DNA of 64,000 nt from Phlebopus portentosus (lineage: Eukaryota; Basidiomycota; Agaricomycetes; Boletales; Boletinellaceae): assembly GCA_037892935.1 (NCBI GenBank), contig JAYXKI010000014.1, positions 1,220,001 to 1,284,000 of the forward strand. Reading direction: 5' to 3'. Of the stretch, positions 1 to 11,525 are shown one piece after another; positions within the stretch are counted from its first letter, which is position 1; the number at the start of each line of letters is the position of its first letter. The translations under genes and the position numbers were made by a program. Below the pieces are notes generated by a model. That model saw only the letters and a list, made by a program, of their open reading frames with translations. It was not told where the DNA came from and did no database searches.

Positions 1-554
1 GCTCGGAGACGCCAAACTCTTCGAGTATTCGGGTCTCTTCAGATCTGCTAAGGAACGACAGCCAGCATCATAAAGTTTCATGGCTTTTACTGGTCTGAAG
101 TAGATGTATGCCAGTCAAGTAATGTAGACCAGGCAACAATCCGGCACGTACCCAATTCCTGGCACTCGTTTAAACTCCTTCAGGCACTTTTCTCGCTCAG
201 TTTCTTCCGGAGTTCTCTGAGGAGGCGGAGGCTTCGGAGGGATGCGCTAATCGTGTCATTACCGATTGTCTTATGTCGTGATGTCAGCCGCGGATAGGAC
301 AAACCTCAGAATCTTTATTCAGATATTCGTCAATCCTCCGCGCAATGCCCTCGCCTATCCCAACAATCTAAATCTCGATAGAGTCATGTTCCAGGCATAA
401 ATCTAGTAACATCAAGTCGAGTCAGACGCACTTTCAAGGCTTCAGCTCCAGAGGTGATAGGTTCAGGCAACGCGTCTATGGCCTTACAGGCCCGCTGAAA
501 CGCACGAACCTTGTATGGTCCATCCTCAGCATCCACGCGGCTCTTATTCTCCAT
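1..554 (-). CDS. Family X DNA polymerase (Pol beta-like), 5' part only, copy A
   Basis: This is the start of the gene that is complete at 33059-34658; the rest lies beyond base 1. On the minus strand the first exon (ATG at 554) carries the lyase/helix-hairpin-helix segment, with YKVRAFQRACKAIDALPEPI. The next exon has IGEGIARRIDEYL, a typical Pol beta/lambda HhH motif. A third exon ends in VPGIG, and a fourth begins at about base 100 with the fingers-side motif KLYDAGCRSLADLKRP. These read as base-excision or end-joining repair polymerase sequence. No lesion is seen in the visible part. The true start could lie further upstream, because the lyase domain normally has some 10 more residues before YKVRAF. 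Confidence 0.85.
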
Positions 555-1121
555 CTCTTACTTGACACAAATTACACGTAGATCAAGTCTGCGAGGGTAG
601 CTTTTTATAAGATAGACATGACATACCTTGCGCTAACCAGCGGAGTATATGGATATTCGGGCCCTTTTCGTTTGGTACAAACGACTTTGCTTTGTAGGAA
701 GCATTTCTGAGGCCAAAAGTGATTTTGTAGTTACGAGAAAAGCGCCTTGACGCGTATAGTTGTCTCAAATTCAAGCGAACGTGCGGCATAGGACAGGGTA
801 CCGAGTGGAAGCAGAATGAAACGAGGTTGAACCGTGCCATGCACGTGATGGTGCAAACTTGAACGCGTTAAATTTCACGTTGCGATTGAATTCACCGTTG
901 CACGGTAACAATGTGACTACGGATACGTCTCTTTCGAGATTAATCTTACGCAGAGTCTCGAGAATGGACTTAAACCGCATGTCATAGGACGAATTCGAGC
1001 CCATATCGAAGAAAAATATCGAAGTTCGAGTCCATTTTTTATTAGTATCATGAACCTATTGCATAACTTTCGAGAAACACATATATACAATATCATACTC
1101 AAGATCCTTTTCTCTATGCAA
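555..1121. other. Intergenic between polymerase 5' end and AKR1 3' end
   Basis: No gene is supported. Short open frames here do not resemble any family. The stretch around 590-870 shares blocks with 3062-3330 and, more weakly, with 5520-5760, for example the words gacatgacat/cacaccttgcgctaac and tatggatattcg. It therefore belongs to the ancestral unit repeated through the AKR array. A small inverted repeat, ACCGT TGC ACGGT, lies near 890-905. It should contain the polymerase promoter and the AKR1 terminator region, but I cannot point to a specific element. Confidence 0.5.
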
Positions 1122-2311
1122 TTACCATCCCATTTGTTGGTATGTCTATCCGAACACGGATTCGTGCTTGTTGCGAACCTTTGGCCCTTCTAGTGAAAGG
1201 TAATACACATCCTTATGCAGAGTGTTAATCGATTCAATTTCTTCCTTCAAAAGGGTTGGAAGCTCCTGAATAGCAGGGGTCTGTTTTAAGCTTTTTGTTA
1301 TTCAATTTGACTGACAATTAAGAACGTACGAAAAGATTCGCCCTCTGTCTCACCTCATTCGCACTCTTGGGAATTGCAACTGTTCCTTTCGAAGCGTGCC
1401 ACGCCAAGCTGATTTGTGCAGGTGAGACCCTATATCTCTCAGCGAGCTTGACGATAGTTGGATCATTTGCTACGAATGAAAAACCAGTAGGAGAATACGC
1501 GGCGAGAATAATTCATTTCTCCCTACAGAACTCTAGGAGCTCTGGCTGGGCCTGACGGGGATGCATTTCGACTTGATTGACTGCTGGAATAATTTGGCCG
1601 TCTCCAAAAGCTTCTTCAGACTAGAGTCGTGAATACGTCAGATTCTATCAAGGAAAAGAATTAGGAGTCCGAGATACACACACACTTCTTGACACTGAAA
1701 TTAGCAACTCCAATCGCTTTGACCTTCTCAGACTCATACACCTTCTCCATTTCTGCCCATGTCTGGCTGATATGTATCTTATCATTCACAATGTAATCGC
1801 CCTGGTTAGGTTCTCCATTCTGTCCGGGATAGCGCGGAAGGGCATTATCCTTAATATTGGCTACGGCTTGAGGCCAATGAATTAACCACTATCAGTTATA
1901 AAAGGTGATATAAACGCAGTCAAGACACGGAAACACCTGAGAAGGAAACATTGCTCTGGTGAAGGCTGTAATCGTCGTAACGATATTAGATGTAGACTTG
2001 TTCTGGGTCAAACTGGCATACGGAAGCTTCGTTGTCATGAATATCTCTTCCCTCGGTATCCCGGAATCTCTCACAGCTTTCCCAACAACGCCTTCCATTC
2101 TGTAGAAACAAGGTGCCGGTAGCCAAGCTTAAGGGCGGAAAGGATCCAAGGACGAGCAGCCTCGTGCTCTTCAATCGTAACACCTGACGCACAATCCAGA
2201 CCTGTCGAAGAATAATGAGCATTCAAGGGGAGAATCATCGAAGGACGTACCTATTGCAGGCATTTTTCCACCATTGTTGAGAGTAACGTAAAGCTGAGGA
2301 GAAGCAGACAT
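1122..2311 (-). pseudogene. AKR1: aldo/keto reductase pseudogene, copy A
   Basis: The exon plan is the same as AKR2-AKR4. It begins MSASPQLYVTLNNGGKMPAIG at 2311, and the last frame ends MGW-stop at 1122. The second exon lacks 10 bp just after YRHL compared with AKR2. This shifts the frame within the motif that carries the catalytic Asp and Tyr and gives a stop soon after (LLGKL*). Two more lesions follow: GGA to TGA in REKG-IILA, and TGG to TAG in the final exon (GW-TY). The MHWP-type His segment is readable as IHWPQAVA, and the IPKS cofactor motif remains. Copy B (35226-36413) has the same three lesions, so the gene was dead before the large duplication. Three lesions in one gene make function very unlikely. 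Confidence 0.92.
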
Positions 2312-2769
2312 TATGCAGATGTTCTTAGCCGAAGACGAAGCTTTAGAAAAAGGAGGTTTTGGGACAGAACAATTAACTTGATATGCACTTTTAATCCGGC
2401 TAGACCAGCATGATGCAGTAAGCATCCTCCACAATAGTCTGTAATCCGGAGGATTCGTTGTTCAGACTATCATGAGTTCTTGGCACCTAAGTCAGCAAGT
2501 TCGGTCTGAAAACGATGTCTCGGTGTAAGTCTATAGTTGCATCATGATATAATACTGGCGCAAGCTGGCGGGATGACAAACAGGTAGCGGTGAAAGAGCT
2601 GCCCGAGGCCGAATTAATCCTCGTTGATCAGCAGAGAATAGGATAGATATGCTTTGGGTTTTAACCGCGTCATACTTGCGAGGTCAGATATCTTGTTTTT
2701 CTGTGAGGGGGATCTGAGGATCGGATGGAAATGCAACGCATTGATCTATTGCATTCTCGCACTTGTCAG
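2312..2769. other. AKR1 upstream region
   Basis: No coding sequence is supported. It contains the former promoter of AKR1. Blocks shared with 4990-5200 upstream of AKR2 (ggatgacaaac, the cgtcata..gaggtca stretch) show that this spacer was duplicated together with the AKR genes. Confidence 0.45.
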
Positions 2770-3340
2770 CCAGGGACAGCTGAAGGCCTCAAATCAAATG
2801 ATTCTTGCCGGGGACACCAAGCTCACCGAGCATATGAGAAGCTTCAGGTCTTGTAAGGATTGACAACTAGAGGGCCCGAGCTTTACTGGTCTGTTGAATC
2901 TCATTACTCGACCATTGCCCAGAGTTTGTCTGGGCTCTCATTACCATTTACCTTATTGCATGAGGTCAGCAAAAAGACGAACCTCAGAATCCTCATTCAG
3001 GGTAATAAGTCCTACATAAGTACTTTGGACTTTAGATTCAGTACGAAGGCATGTAGTACCCCATAGAATGGACATGACACACCTTGCGCTAACTAATGGA
3101 AGATACGGATATTCGTTCCTTTTCATCCCATGCAAACTCCTTTGTGTTGTAAGAGGCACTTTGATCTTCTATGGCTGAAAGAGCTCCCGTGTTCATGAGA
3201 AAGACACTCTCTAAGTGCGTATTTTCCTCGGAGTCAAGCGAAGGTCCAGCATAGATAGGGAAGAATGAAAAGAGGCTGAATCGCGCCGTACACGTAAATG
3301 AACAAAACTTCCAACTCCGACTCAACTCACCTAAGCATGC
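2770..3340 (-). pseudogene. Decayed 5' fragment of the family X polymerase gene between AKR1 and AKR2
   Basis: Blocks align with the polymerase gene at 1-900 in the same order. 2812-2905 (gggacaccaagctcacc ... gctttactggtctg) matches 5-100. 2963-3000 (gaggtcagc ... cctcagaatcctcattcag) matches 280-325. 3070-3330 (gacatgacacaccttgcgct ... aagcgaagg) matches 615-780. About 200 bp containing the first two coding exons are missing between the second and third blocks, and no frame is open. It is a relic, not a gene. The same stretch is present in copy B. Alignment was by eye, so the ends are approximate. Confidence 0.75.
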
Positions 3341-3566
3341 AGTAAGAATATCAACTGTGAATGCATGCCTTCAGTATCAACTTTTATGCATAGGTCAAGA
3401 AGAGGGCCATAGTTCATGTCGTGAAAACTGTGAAGATAGAACGGAATTTGAGTAACGTATTGAAGCAGAGTGTTTTAAATTGGATTCAGTTCCCTTTCAT
3501 CTTGAAACTACCGCACAACTTTCAAGAAACACAAATTTGTAGGTCATTACCGTCATTTTTATTCGC

Positions 3567-4843
3567 TTACCATCCCATTTGTTCGTATGTCCATCCGAGT
3601 GCTAATTTGAGTCCGTCGCGTTCCGTAGGCTCCGGGTTTTTGCAGTAACGGGCATTCTTGTGCAGAGTGTTGATTAAGTCGACATCTTCCTTTGGGAGTG
3701 TTGGAAGTTCCTGAAAGAGTTAGCGAGCACGTCAGCTCCGTCTGAACCAACCTGACTGAAGGCCAAAGACGAACGAGAAGATTTGCCCTCTGTCTTGCGT
3801 TGTTTGTGCTCTTAGGAATCGCAACTGTTCCTCTCGCAACGTGCCACGCCAAGCTGATTTGTGCAGGTGAGACCCTATATCTCTCGGCGAGCTTTACGAT
3901 AGTCGGATCATTCGCTATGAATGAATAACCAGTAGGAGAATACGCGGCGAGAATAATTCCTTTCTCCCTACAGAACTCTAGGAGCTCTGACTGAGCTTGA
4001 TGGGGATGCATTTCGACTTGATCGACTGCAGGGATGATTCTGGCCGTCTCCAGAAGCTTCTTCAGACTAGAGTCGCGAATACGTCAGATTCCATCAAGGA
4101 AAATAACACAGAGTCCGAGACGCACTTCTTGACACTGAAATTACTGACTCCAATTGCCTTCACCTTCCCAGACTCATACACCTTCTCCATTTCCGCCCAT
4201 GTCTGGTTAAAAGTTATCTTATTATTCAAAATATGGTCTCCCTGGTCAGGTTCGCCATTTGGTCCGGGATAGCGCGGAAAGGGATTATCCTTAACATATG
4301 CCATTGCTTGAGGCCAATGCATTAACCACTATCAATTAAAAGGAGGCATATAGATTCCAGTCAAGTCATGAAGTACCTGAAGAGATTCTTCTCTAGACTT
4401 ACGAGGTCAAAATAGTCAAATCCGGCATTTTTAAGCGACACTTCTATGGACTCGGAAACATTGTTCTGGTGGAGGCTGCAATCGTCGTAACGATGTTAGA
4501 TAAGGAGTCATGGGGATCTGTGTAGAGTTAAATTGATACCTACGGAAGCTTTGTCGTCACGAATATCTCTTCTCTCGGTATTCCAGATTCTCTCACAGCT
4601 TTCCCAACAACACCCTCCGTTCCGTAGACACTCGCAGTATCAAGGTGCCGATAGCCAATCTTAAGGGCGGATATGATCCATGGACGAGCAGCTTCGTGCT
4701 CTTCATCCGTAAATCCTGCTCCACAACCGAGACCTTCCGCAGCATAAATAGCGTTCAAGAAAACTGTCAACAAAGAACGCACCTATTGCAGGCATTTTCA
4801 AGCCATTGTTTAGAGTAACATAATGCTGAGGAGGAGCAGACAT
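3567..4843 (-). CDS. AKR2: NADPH-dependent aldo/keto reductase, copy A
   Basis: This is a cytosolic carbonyl/aldehyde reductase of the GCY1/YPR1-like AKR group; the substrate cannot be told. It is read over six exons. [20 protein letters not shown] is followed by LGCGAGF..., then [13 protein letters not shown] (catalytic Asp and Tyr), VTTKLP (catalytic Lys), LMHWPQAMA (catalytic His), [13 protein letters not shown] (AKR signature), SPAQISLAW and [10 protein letters not shown] (Lys for the NADPH phosphate). It ends YEQMGW-stop. All four tetrad residues are present and exon phases join cleanly, for example ATAG|GTGCGT and CTC|GTTCGT. It is the second of four tandem paralogs. Copy B (37669-38945) is also open. 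Length, about 310-320 residues, is normal for the family. Confidence 0.9.
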
Positions 4844-5239
4844 TGTCTCGATACTCAAGTGAAGATGAAGCCCACGAAATAGCTACCCTTCAAAGCACAT
4901 ATGCGCTCTTATATCCATGTGCACCAGCGTGATGCAGTAGGCAAGGGCGAGGCGAGCTTGGCCTAAGATGATATCCGTAGCTAGTTGTTCCATGACGTAA
5001 TCCTGGTTGCACAAACCAGTCAGGATGACAAACTACTGATAGGGAAGAAGCGAAATTTACCCTCTCATTACATAATCAGCAGGAAGCAGGATTTTGTTTT
5101 CTGCATCGACTGTGTCATAACTGTGAGGTCAAATTCTTCTCTGAGCGGGAATAGAAGTATCAGTAAAGCGCACTGAATTTCTCCTGTCCGCAGGGCACAG
5201 GTGGAAGCCACTGATCTAGGAGGAAAGCAGAAATACGAG
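4844..5239. other. AKR2 upstream region
   Basis: No gene is supported. It resembles the spacer upstream of AKR1 and holds the AKR2 promoter. In copy A the sequence near 5033 has about 13 bp (tactgatagggaa) that copy B lacks. Confidence 0.4.
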
Positions 5240-5760
5240 GCACTTCAGGTCCCATAAGAGGATAGTCATTGCTGATCCCTCTACGGACCTAATACCTGGT
5301 TTTCGGAAGCTGGCTTTGAGGAAAATGCGCTGCGCCATTACTACTTGTGAGTTAAGTCAGCAAAGGCAACGCCTCTTCATAACACGCACCTGGGGCAAAA
5401 CCCTTTTTCCGAGCCTCAAAAACTTGATCCGGAACTGGAATCCAGCCAATCAGAGGCGAGCTTTCCAATTCTGTTTCCTATTTAAGCGGCTCAGAAACAG
5501 AATTCTGCCCGCTGTGACGGTAACTACTCGTACCCTTCTCGGATATCACATACATTGTATTATGAAAGGCATTCCGATAGCAGATAGAAGCTTCATGGTC
5601 ATGAGTAAAGAAATTCGGAGTGCGTAGTTTTCCAGACTCAGGCGGAAAGAACAGGGATGGTAGATAGAGGGGAACACGATGCCGATAAATGGCGGGCACG
5701 TGATGATGTAAACGGTGAAGCGCTCGACGCAATTCAGCGGCTACGATCAGAGGAATCCAT
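5240..5760 (-). pseudogene. Second, more decayed polymerase-gene relic, between AKR2 and AKR3
   Basis: 5245-5275 (gaggcacttcaggtcccataaga) and 5347-5380 (gagttaagtcagcaaaggcaacgcctc) align with the first relic (gcttcaggtcttgtaagga; gaggtcagcaaaaagacgaacctc). They also align with the real polymerase gene (tcttcagatctgctaagga; gatgtcagccgcggataggacaaacctc). Around 5520-5760 weaker similarity to 630-870 continues. No frame survives. The relic shows that the AKR array was built by repeated duplication of a polymerase-5'-end plus AKR unit. Ends are approximate. Confidence 0.6.
5387..5519. other. 133-bp segment present in copy A, absent from copy B
   Basis: Copy B goes straight from the equivalent of about 5386 to about 5520 (near 39475). 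The segment contains an AGCCAATCAG CCAAT-box-like word (about 5450), a TATTTAAG word 30 bp on, and a perfect 11-bp inverted repeat (aattctgtttc at 5467-5477, gaaacagaatt at 5494-5504, 16-nt loop). It could be a promoter scrap or a tiny insertion. No plus-strand gene begins after it. Confidence 0.6.
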
Positions 5761-5803
5761 TCATTATTCGTCTTCATATTATCACTCCCGACACATTCTC
5801 TGA

Positions 5804-7070
5804 TCACCAACCCAATTGATCATACGTCCATCCAAAAACCAACCTCTCGCCGTTTCTTTCTGTAGGCTCCGGGTACCAGCAATAACGCTCATTTTTATGC
5901 AGAGTATTGATGAGTTCAGCCTCTTCATCAGACAGCGTTGGAAGCTCCTTATCAATGGAAGTCATCTTAGCTCAGAAATTTACACTCTATGGAGACTTCA
6001 AACCTACCAGAAGATTTGCTCGTTGCCTTGCTTCGTTTGTACTTTGAGGAATTGCGGATGTCCCTCTCGCGAGGTGCCACGCCAGACTTATCTGTGCAGG
6101 AGAGACGCTAAACTTCTTTGCAAGCTGCACAATCGTAGGATCATTTGCTACTTCCGAGTGTCCAGTTGGTGAATAAGCTGTAAGAACAACTCCCTTCTCA
6201 TGACAGAATTCTAGCAGTTCTGGTTGTGCTTGATGAGGATGCATCTCGACTTGGTTCACTGCTGGGATTACTTTAGATGTCTCCAGGAGCTTCTTTAGAC
6301 TGTGCTCGTAGGACTTTCAATGTTGGAAATGCATACAAAGGATAGTAGAACCTACTTCTTGACACTGAAATTACTGACTCCAATTGCCCTCGCTTTCCCC
6401 GTTTCAAGCACCTTTTCCATGTCTGCCCACGTCTGATTGAATGACCTGTCATCATCCATGATAAAGTGGCCTTGATCTGGTTCTCCGTTCGAACCAGGAT
6501 AACGCGGATATGGCTTCGTGTCCACGTTCGCCATTGCCTGGGGCCAATGCATGAGCCACTGTATTGAGTCACGTTTCCATTAGTACTGCGTTTAGTGTTA
6601 AAGAATTATCTATAGCTTACCAAGTCAAAGTACTCAAACCCGGAATTTTTGAGCGATCTTTCAATAGATGCATCAACCATTCTATGTTGGTAAATGCTGG
6701 ATACACATTGCGAAGATGAATACAGAAGACAACGGAACTCTGAAGCGGAACATACGGAAGTTTGGTCGTAACGAAAACTTCTTCCCTCGGAATCCCAGAC
6801 TCCTTCAAAGCCTTCCCAAGTGCATATTCGGTTCCGTAGTCAAGTGCAGTGTCGAAATGGCGATATCCAACCTTAAGTGCCGAAGTAATCCACGGAAGTA
6901 CTGCCCCGTTCTCTTCCTCTGAAAGACCGCCTAAACGACCTCCCCAACAGCCCAAGCCTATAAAAATGCGCAATTAACTCAAAGATATAGATCAAACAAG
7001 CAAACAGCTCGCCAATAGCAGGCATCTTAGCACCAGTGTTGAGCACAATGTGCGGCGAAGGGTTCGCCAT
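5804..7070 (-). CDS. AKR3: aldo/keto reductase with IPQS cofactor motif, copy A
   Basis: Third AKR paralog, complete only in this copy. It starts [20 protein letters not shown] at 7070. It continues with [11 protein letters not shown], then [13 protein letters not shown] (catalytic Asp, Tyr), VTTKLP (Lys), [11 protein letters not shown] (His), [13 protein letters not shown] and SPAQISLAW, and ends YDQLGW-TGA at 5804. The usual IPKS Lys that contacts the NADPH 2'-phosphate is Gln here ([11 protein letters not shown]). This may weaken the NADPH preference; that is inference. The first intron appears to begin GC rather than GT: the exon ends ATTG and the intron starts GCGAGC and ends ATAG, with phase preserved (G|GC = Gly). 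AKR3 has the most diverged start of the four. Confidence 0.86.
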
Positions 7071-7474
7071 TGTTGAACGCTGCCCCGTCCAGAATTAGGG
7101 GGGAGGGGGTAGGTATAATGAAGGGCCCCGCCTATGACGGCATTTCGAGTTTCCTCCATGCATAAGAACCGCTGTTCCTTGCATGGAAGGTCTATTACCG
7201 GATCGAGTCAGCTGAGTTACGTGGGTACCACACCGTCTCGAGCTAAACGGTTGCTTATATGATAAAAAGCGTTGCAATCCTTATACGCAGAACATGGCAC
7301 AGCGGAAACCATTGATAAGTGGTCATAGCTAAGGGATTCAAGGCCCACACCAAGTGTCGTTTACAGATCTTTCTTTCTTTCTGGAACCTATCGCACGTAT
7401 GCCTGAGATCACCTACGTAATTGTGGAGCAAACTAATTCCTTTCTTGTTCCGTCACAGTGCGAATCTCCCCCAG
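7071..7474. other. Spacer between AKR3 start and AKR4 end
   Basis: No gene is supported. It carries the AKR3 promoter region, including a G-rich run (gggggagggggtagg) at about 7098-7113. A stem-capable inverted repeat follows, tccatgca / tgcatgga, separated by about 17 nt near 7157-7190. One arm of that repeat is changed by a single base in copy B. Confidence 0.45.
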
Positions 7475-8789
<1,315 letters not shown>

Positions 8790-9277
8790 CGTCTATCAGA
8801 TACTCAGTTGAAGATGATGAAGCTTGAGAAGAAGCAAATGTTCGCGGGACTGGTCGTACTCATGACGGTCTCGCTTTTTATACCCAAGTACATCGGTAAG
8901 CAGCATCCTTCAGATCAGTTCAAATCTGGGATCCGGAATCAGTAGGCTCGATCCCCATTTCCGGGCCGCCATGCCAATTTCCTGTTTTCCCAGTTCTCAG
9001 GTCAGATGCCTCAGGTGGACCTTACAACAAGTGGCATAGAGTAAATTGAGTCGGTGGCTTGAATGGGCAGAAATGCCACTGACGTCATGAACGGGTTATT
9101 TATAATACCTTATCATGAATTGAATCATCAAATCCTGCTATCCTGTGTCCGAGTCCAGACCACGAGCAGTCCGGTATTGCAGAAATGCTCAAGAAAAAAG
9201 TGTATTGCAGCATAGGAATATACGAATAAATATAACACACCAAGAAAAAGAAGAACACGACAGAAGACAGAAGAAGC
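8790..9277. other. AKR4 upstream region and SNF5 3' flank
   Basis: No gene is supported. It is presumed to hold the AKR4 promoter on the left and the SNF5 3' UTR on the right. A tgacgtca word (CRE-like palindrome) lies at about 9080-9087, followed by ttatttataatacc. Both are also present in copy B. Confidence 0.4.
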
Positions 9278-11234
9278 TCATCTTCGTCGTCTCGAGCTGA
9301 ACTGAAACTTCGACGTCTCTCTTCGTAAACGTCTATTTCGCCTATTAGCAATACGGAAATCAGAGTGAAAGTAACACACATACCGACTCGCCCTCTCTCG
9401 TTCGATCTCCCTCCTTTCGACCTCTTCCGCAGTGAGCACCTCAAACCTCGTCGCATACTCCTCTGCATCATTCCAGTCCTTCCATACACTCTTTAGCGCA
9501 CGCGGTCCTCTGCCTAGTCCGTCTCTCGGTGGCCGTCCCCAAGAACCAGGACCTAACCCTAATCCCGTCTTATCCTTCAGTTGACTCTTTTCACGTTTGT
9601 CCTTCTCAGTGACTGCACTTGTCTCGTCGCCATGCGCATGTGCATCTTTTGCGGTTGTCGTGTCTCCGCCAATGACGCCCCATTCTATCGCGTCTTTTTT
9701 GTGTTTCAGTATCTCCTCATGTAATGCATGTGCGATGAGCGGTAATGCTTCGCCTGTCAGACCGATGTCGGCGCAGAGTTGTCGTGCAAAGGCTTCAGGC
9801 GTGAGAGGAGAAAGCAAATCCCACTCGACGTGGTCCATCAGGTGGTATGTGGCGATTTGCACGTCAATCTGATACGAAAGTAAGAACAAGTAGAACTTGG
9901 AAAGAAGAAAGACGAGCTTACACTGAGAATGACTCGACATTCCGGAACGTCCATCTCCATCGAATCTGGGTCAGCCTCTTCGTACCCATGCACACTTGAC
10001 CCAAGATCCATCGTCGCCAGACCTTCATACTCCTCCAGTTGTGCACGAATTTGATTTGCGATCGTTTCGGACCAAGTAGCAGCGGGAAGGTCAAGATCCT
10101 GGCAGAATACGCGGGCGAAGGTTTCTGGTTTCACAAGGTTATCGTTGAGGTCCCACATGAAGCAGTCCCGAATACGATGTGTCTCCGTTTCGAACTCGAC
10201 TCGCACTGGCACGAGTGCGACTGCTTTTAGGGCTTGGTATTCTAGCGCTTCTTGGGAACTTTGTACGAAACAATCATCAGTAAGGCAGTCGCTCACCTAA
10301 CACTGCGTACGACTCACGGATATTCATGCCTCGTTGGCTCAGCCCTCTTTGGCTTAATGAACCTCGCGGGCGGCTCCATTCCCAAGTAACTCTGATCAAG
10401 CTCGACCTTCCCTTGCGCACCTACCCCAGATCCCGGCGCAGGGCTCCCACCCCTATAGGAGTGCTGATAAAACACACTCTGACCCGTCCTTGCCCGAGAG
10501 GCGCGTAACGAGGTACGCAAGCCACCACTAGCGACGAAGTCCGAGTCCTCCGATTCCCGATCGCGTTCCCCCGCATCTGGTTCGACCGCTTCGTCCCCTG
10601 AATCGGGTTCAGCGTAGTTGATGATACCACCCCGACGTGTGCCAGTGCGACCTGTACCTAGGTTGCCGCTCGATGTAGACGCCAGAATGGGTTGCACGAG
10701 CAGTGTCGCGCCCGTTCGGAGACGCGACGGGTAGGATGTCGCTAACGCTTGTGGAGTGGTTGGAAGAGGAGATCGTGCAACGACTTGAGACGAAGGTGGT
10801 TGCAATGCAGTCGTAGCTGGCCGAGGCATAGCTGCTTGCGTCTGTGCATAGTTAGGTACTGGCGTAGGTGTTGAAGGCGCTGGTGTCAACCGTGCCGCTG
10901 CGGACTTGCGTTGACGCGCTGATCCCGTTATTCTTGGTGTCGGCGTAGCAGGGGTTTGCCACTTTTTGGAGTCAAAAGGAGGAGCTGTATACTGCTTCGG
11001 CTCGAATAGACCAGCTAATTACACGAGATCAAGGAGTCAAGTCACTAAATAGCATCACGCGGATTATAAAAATATATACTCACTCCTAGATGTGCTGGAA
11101 TACGGTGTCGCAGCAGCCGCAGCAGATGACAACGAGCTCACAGCAGCTCTCAGTTGTGCATCTGTGAGACTAGACATCATCGTTGTGGAAGACAGCTGGA
11201 AGGAAGAGGCGCCAGGGAGACCAGACGGAGCCAT
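9278..11234 (-). CDS. SNF5: SNF5/SFH1-type chromatin-remodelling subunit, copy A
   Basis: Core subunit of a SWI/SNF or RSC-like nucleosome remodeller (SMARCB1/Snf5/Sfh1 family), nuclear. It starts MAPSGLPGASSFQLSSTTMM at 11234; an in-frame ATG at 11267 is an alternative. A low-complexity Pro/Ser/Thr/Ala region follows, then an acidic and Arg-rich stretch. The two Snf5 repeats come next: VPVRVEFETETHRIRDCFMW...LVKPETFARVFCQDL, and IATYHLMDHVEWDLLSPLTP...FARQLCADIGL with HALHEEILKHKKDAIEW. The C-terminal part has PRALKSVWKDWNDAEEYATRF and a basic end (SSRRRR-TGA at 9278). A 42-bp intron before the last exon keeps the frame whether or not it is spliced. Which of Snf5 or Sfh1 it equals cannot be settled here. 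Confidence 0.92.
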
Positions 11235-11525
11235 CTCCGTATGTGGAAGGCGGCGATGTAAGCACAAAGATGGCGGCGACGCGCTCGGACGCGTCGATTT
11301 GGTAAAAGTTGCTCAGCAGGCGACTTCAAGAACAATAAAATCTGAATTCTATCGTGAGCTGACTCGCGCAGTGGCGATGGCGCTTTAGGCAGTGTGTGTA
11401 CGAGGTAATTGTGCAAACTCGTCAAGTCAGGCGTGACTGAATCAAGCGTGACAGGAACGAGTGACGACTTGTCTCCGTCACATATCGCGTCTCGTTCAGT
11501 CCGACTCTACTCAGAACCACCTTCA
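11235..11525. promoter_or_regulatory. Shared divergent promoter, SNF5 (minus) and adaptin-binding gene (plus), copy A
   Basis: The start codons of two outward-facing genes are only 291 bp apart, so both promoters must lie or overlap here unless 5' UTR introns exist. The words gtcaggcgtgac and aagcgtgac recur near 11427-11450, and gtgactc-type words are repeated. No TATA box is convincing. Confidence 0.55.

Noticed and set aside
583..1102. Minus-strand open frames at 583-1102 as a gene between the polymerase and AKR1
   Set aside because: The frames overlap one another, show no known motif, and the stretch is part of the spacer repeated at 3060-3330 where the frames are not kept.
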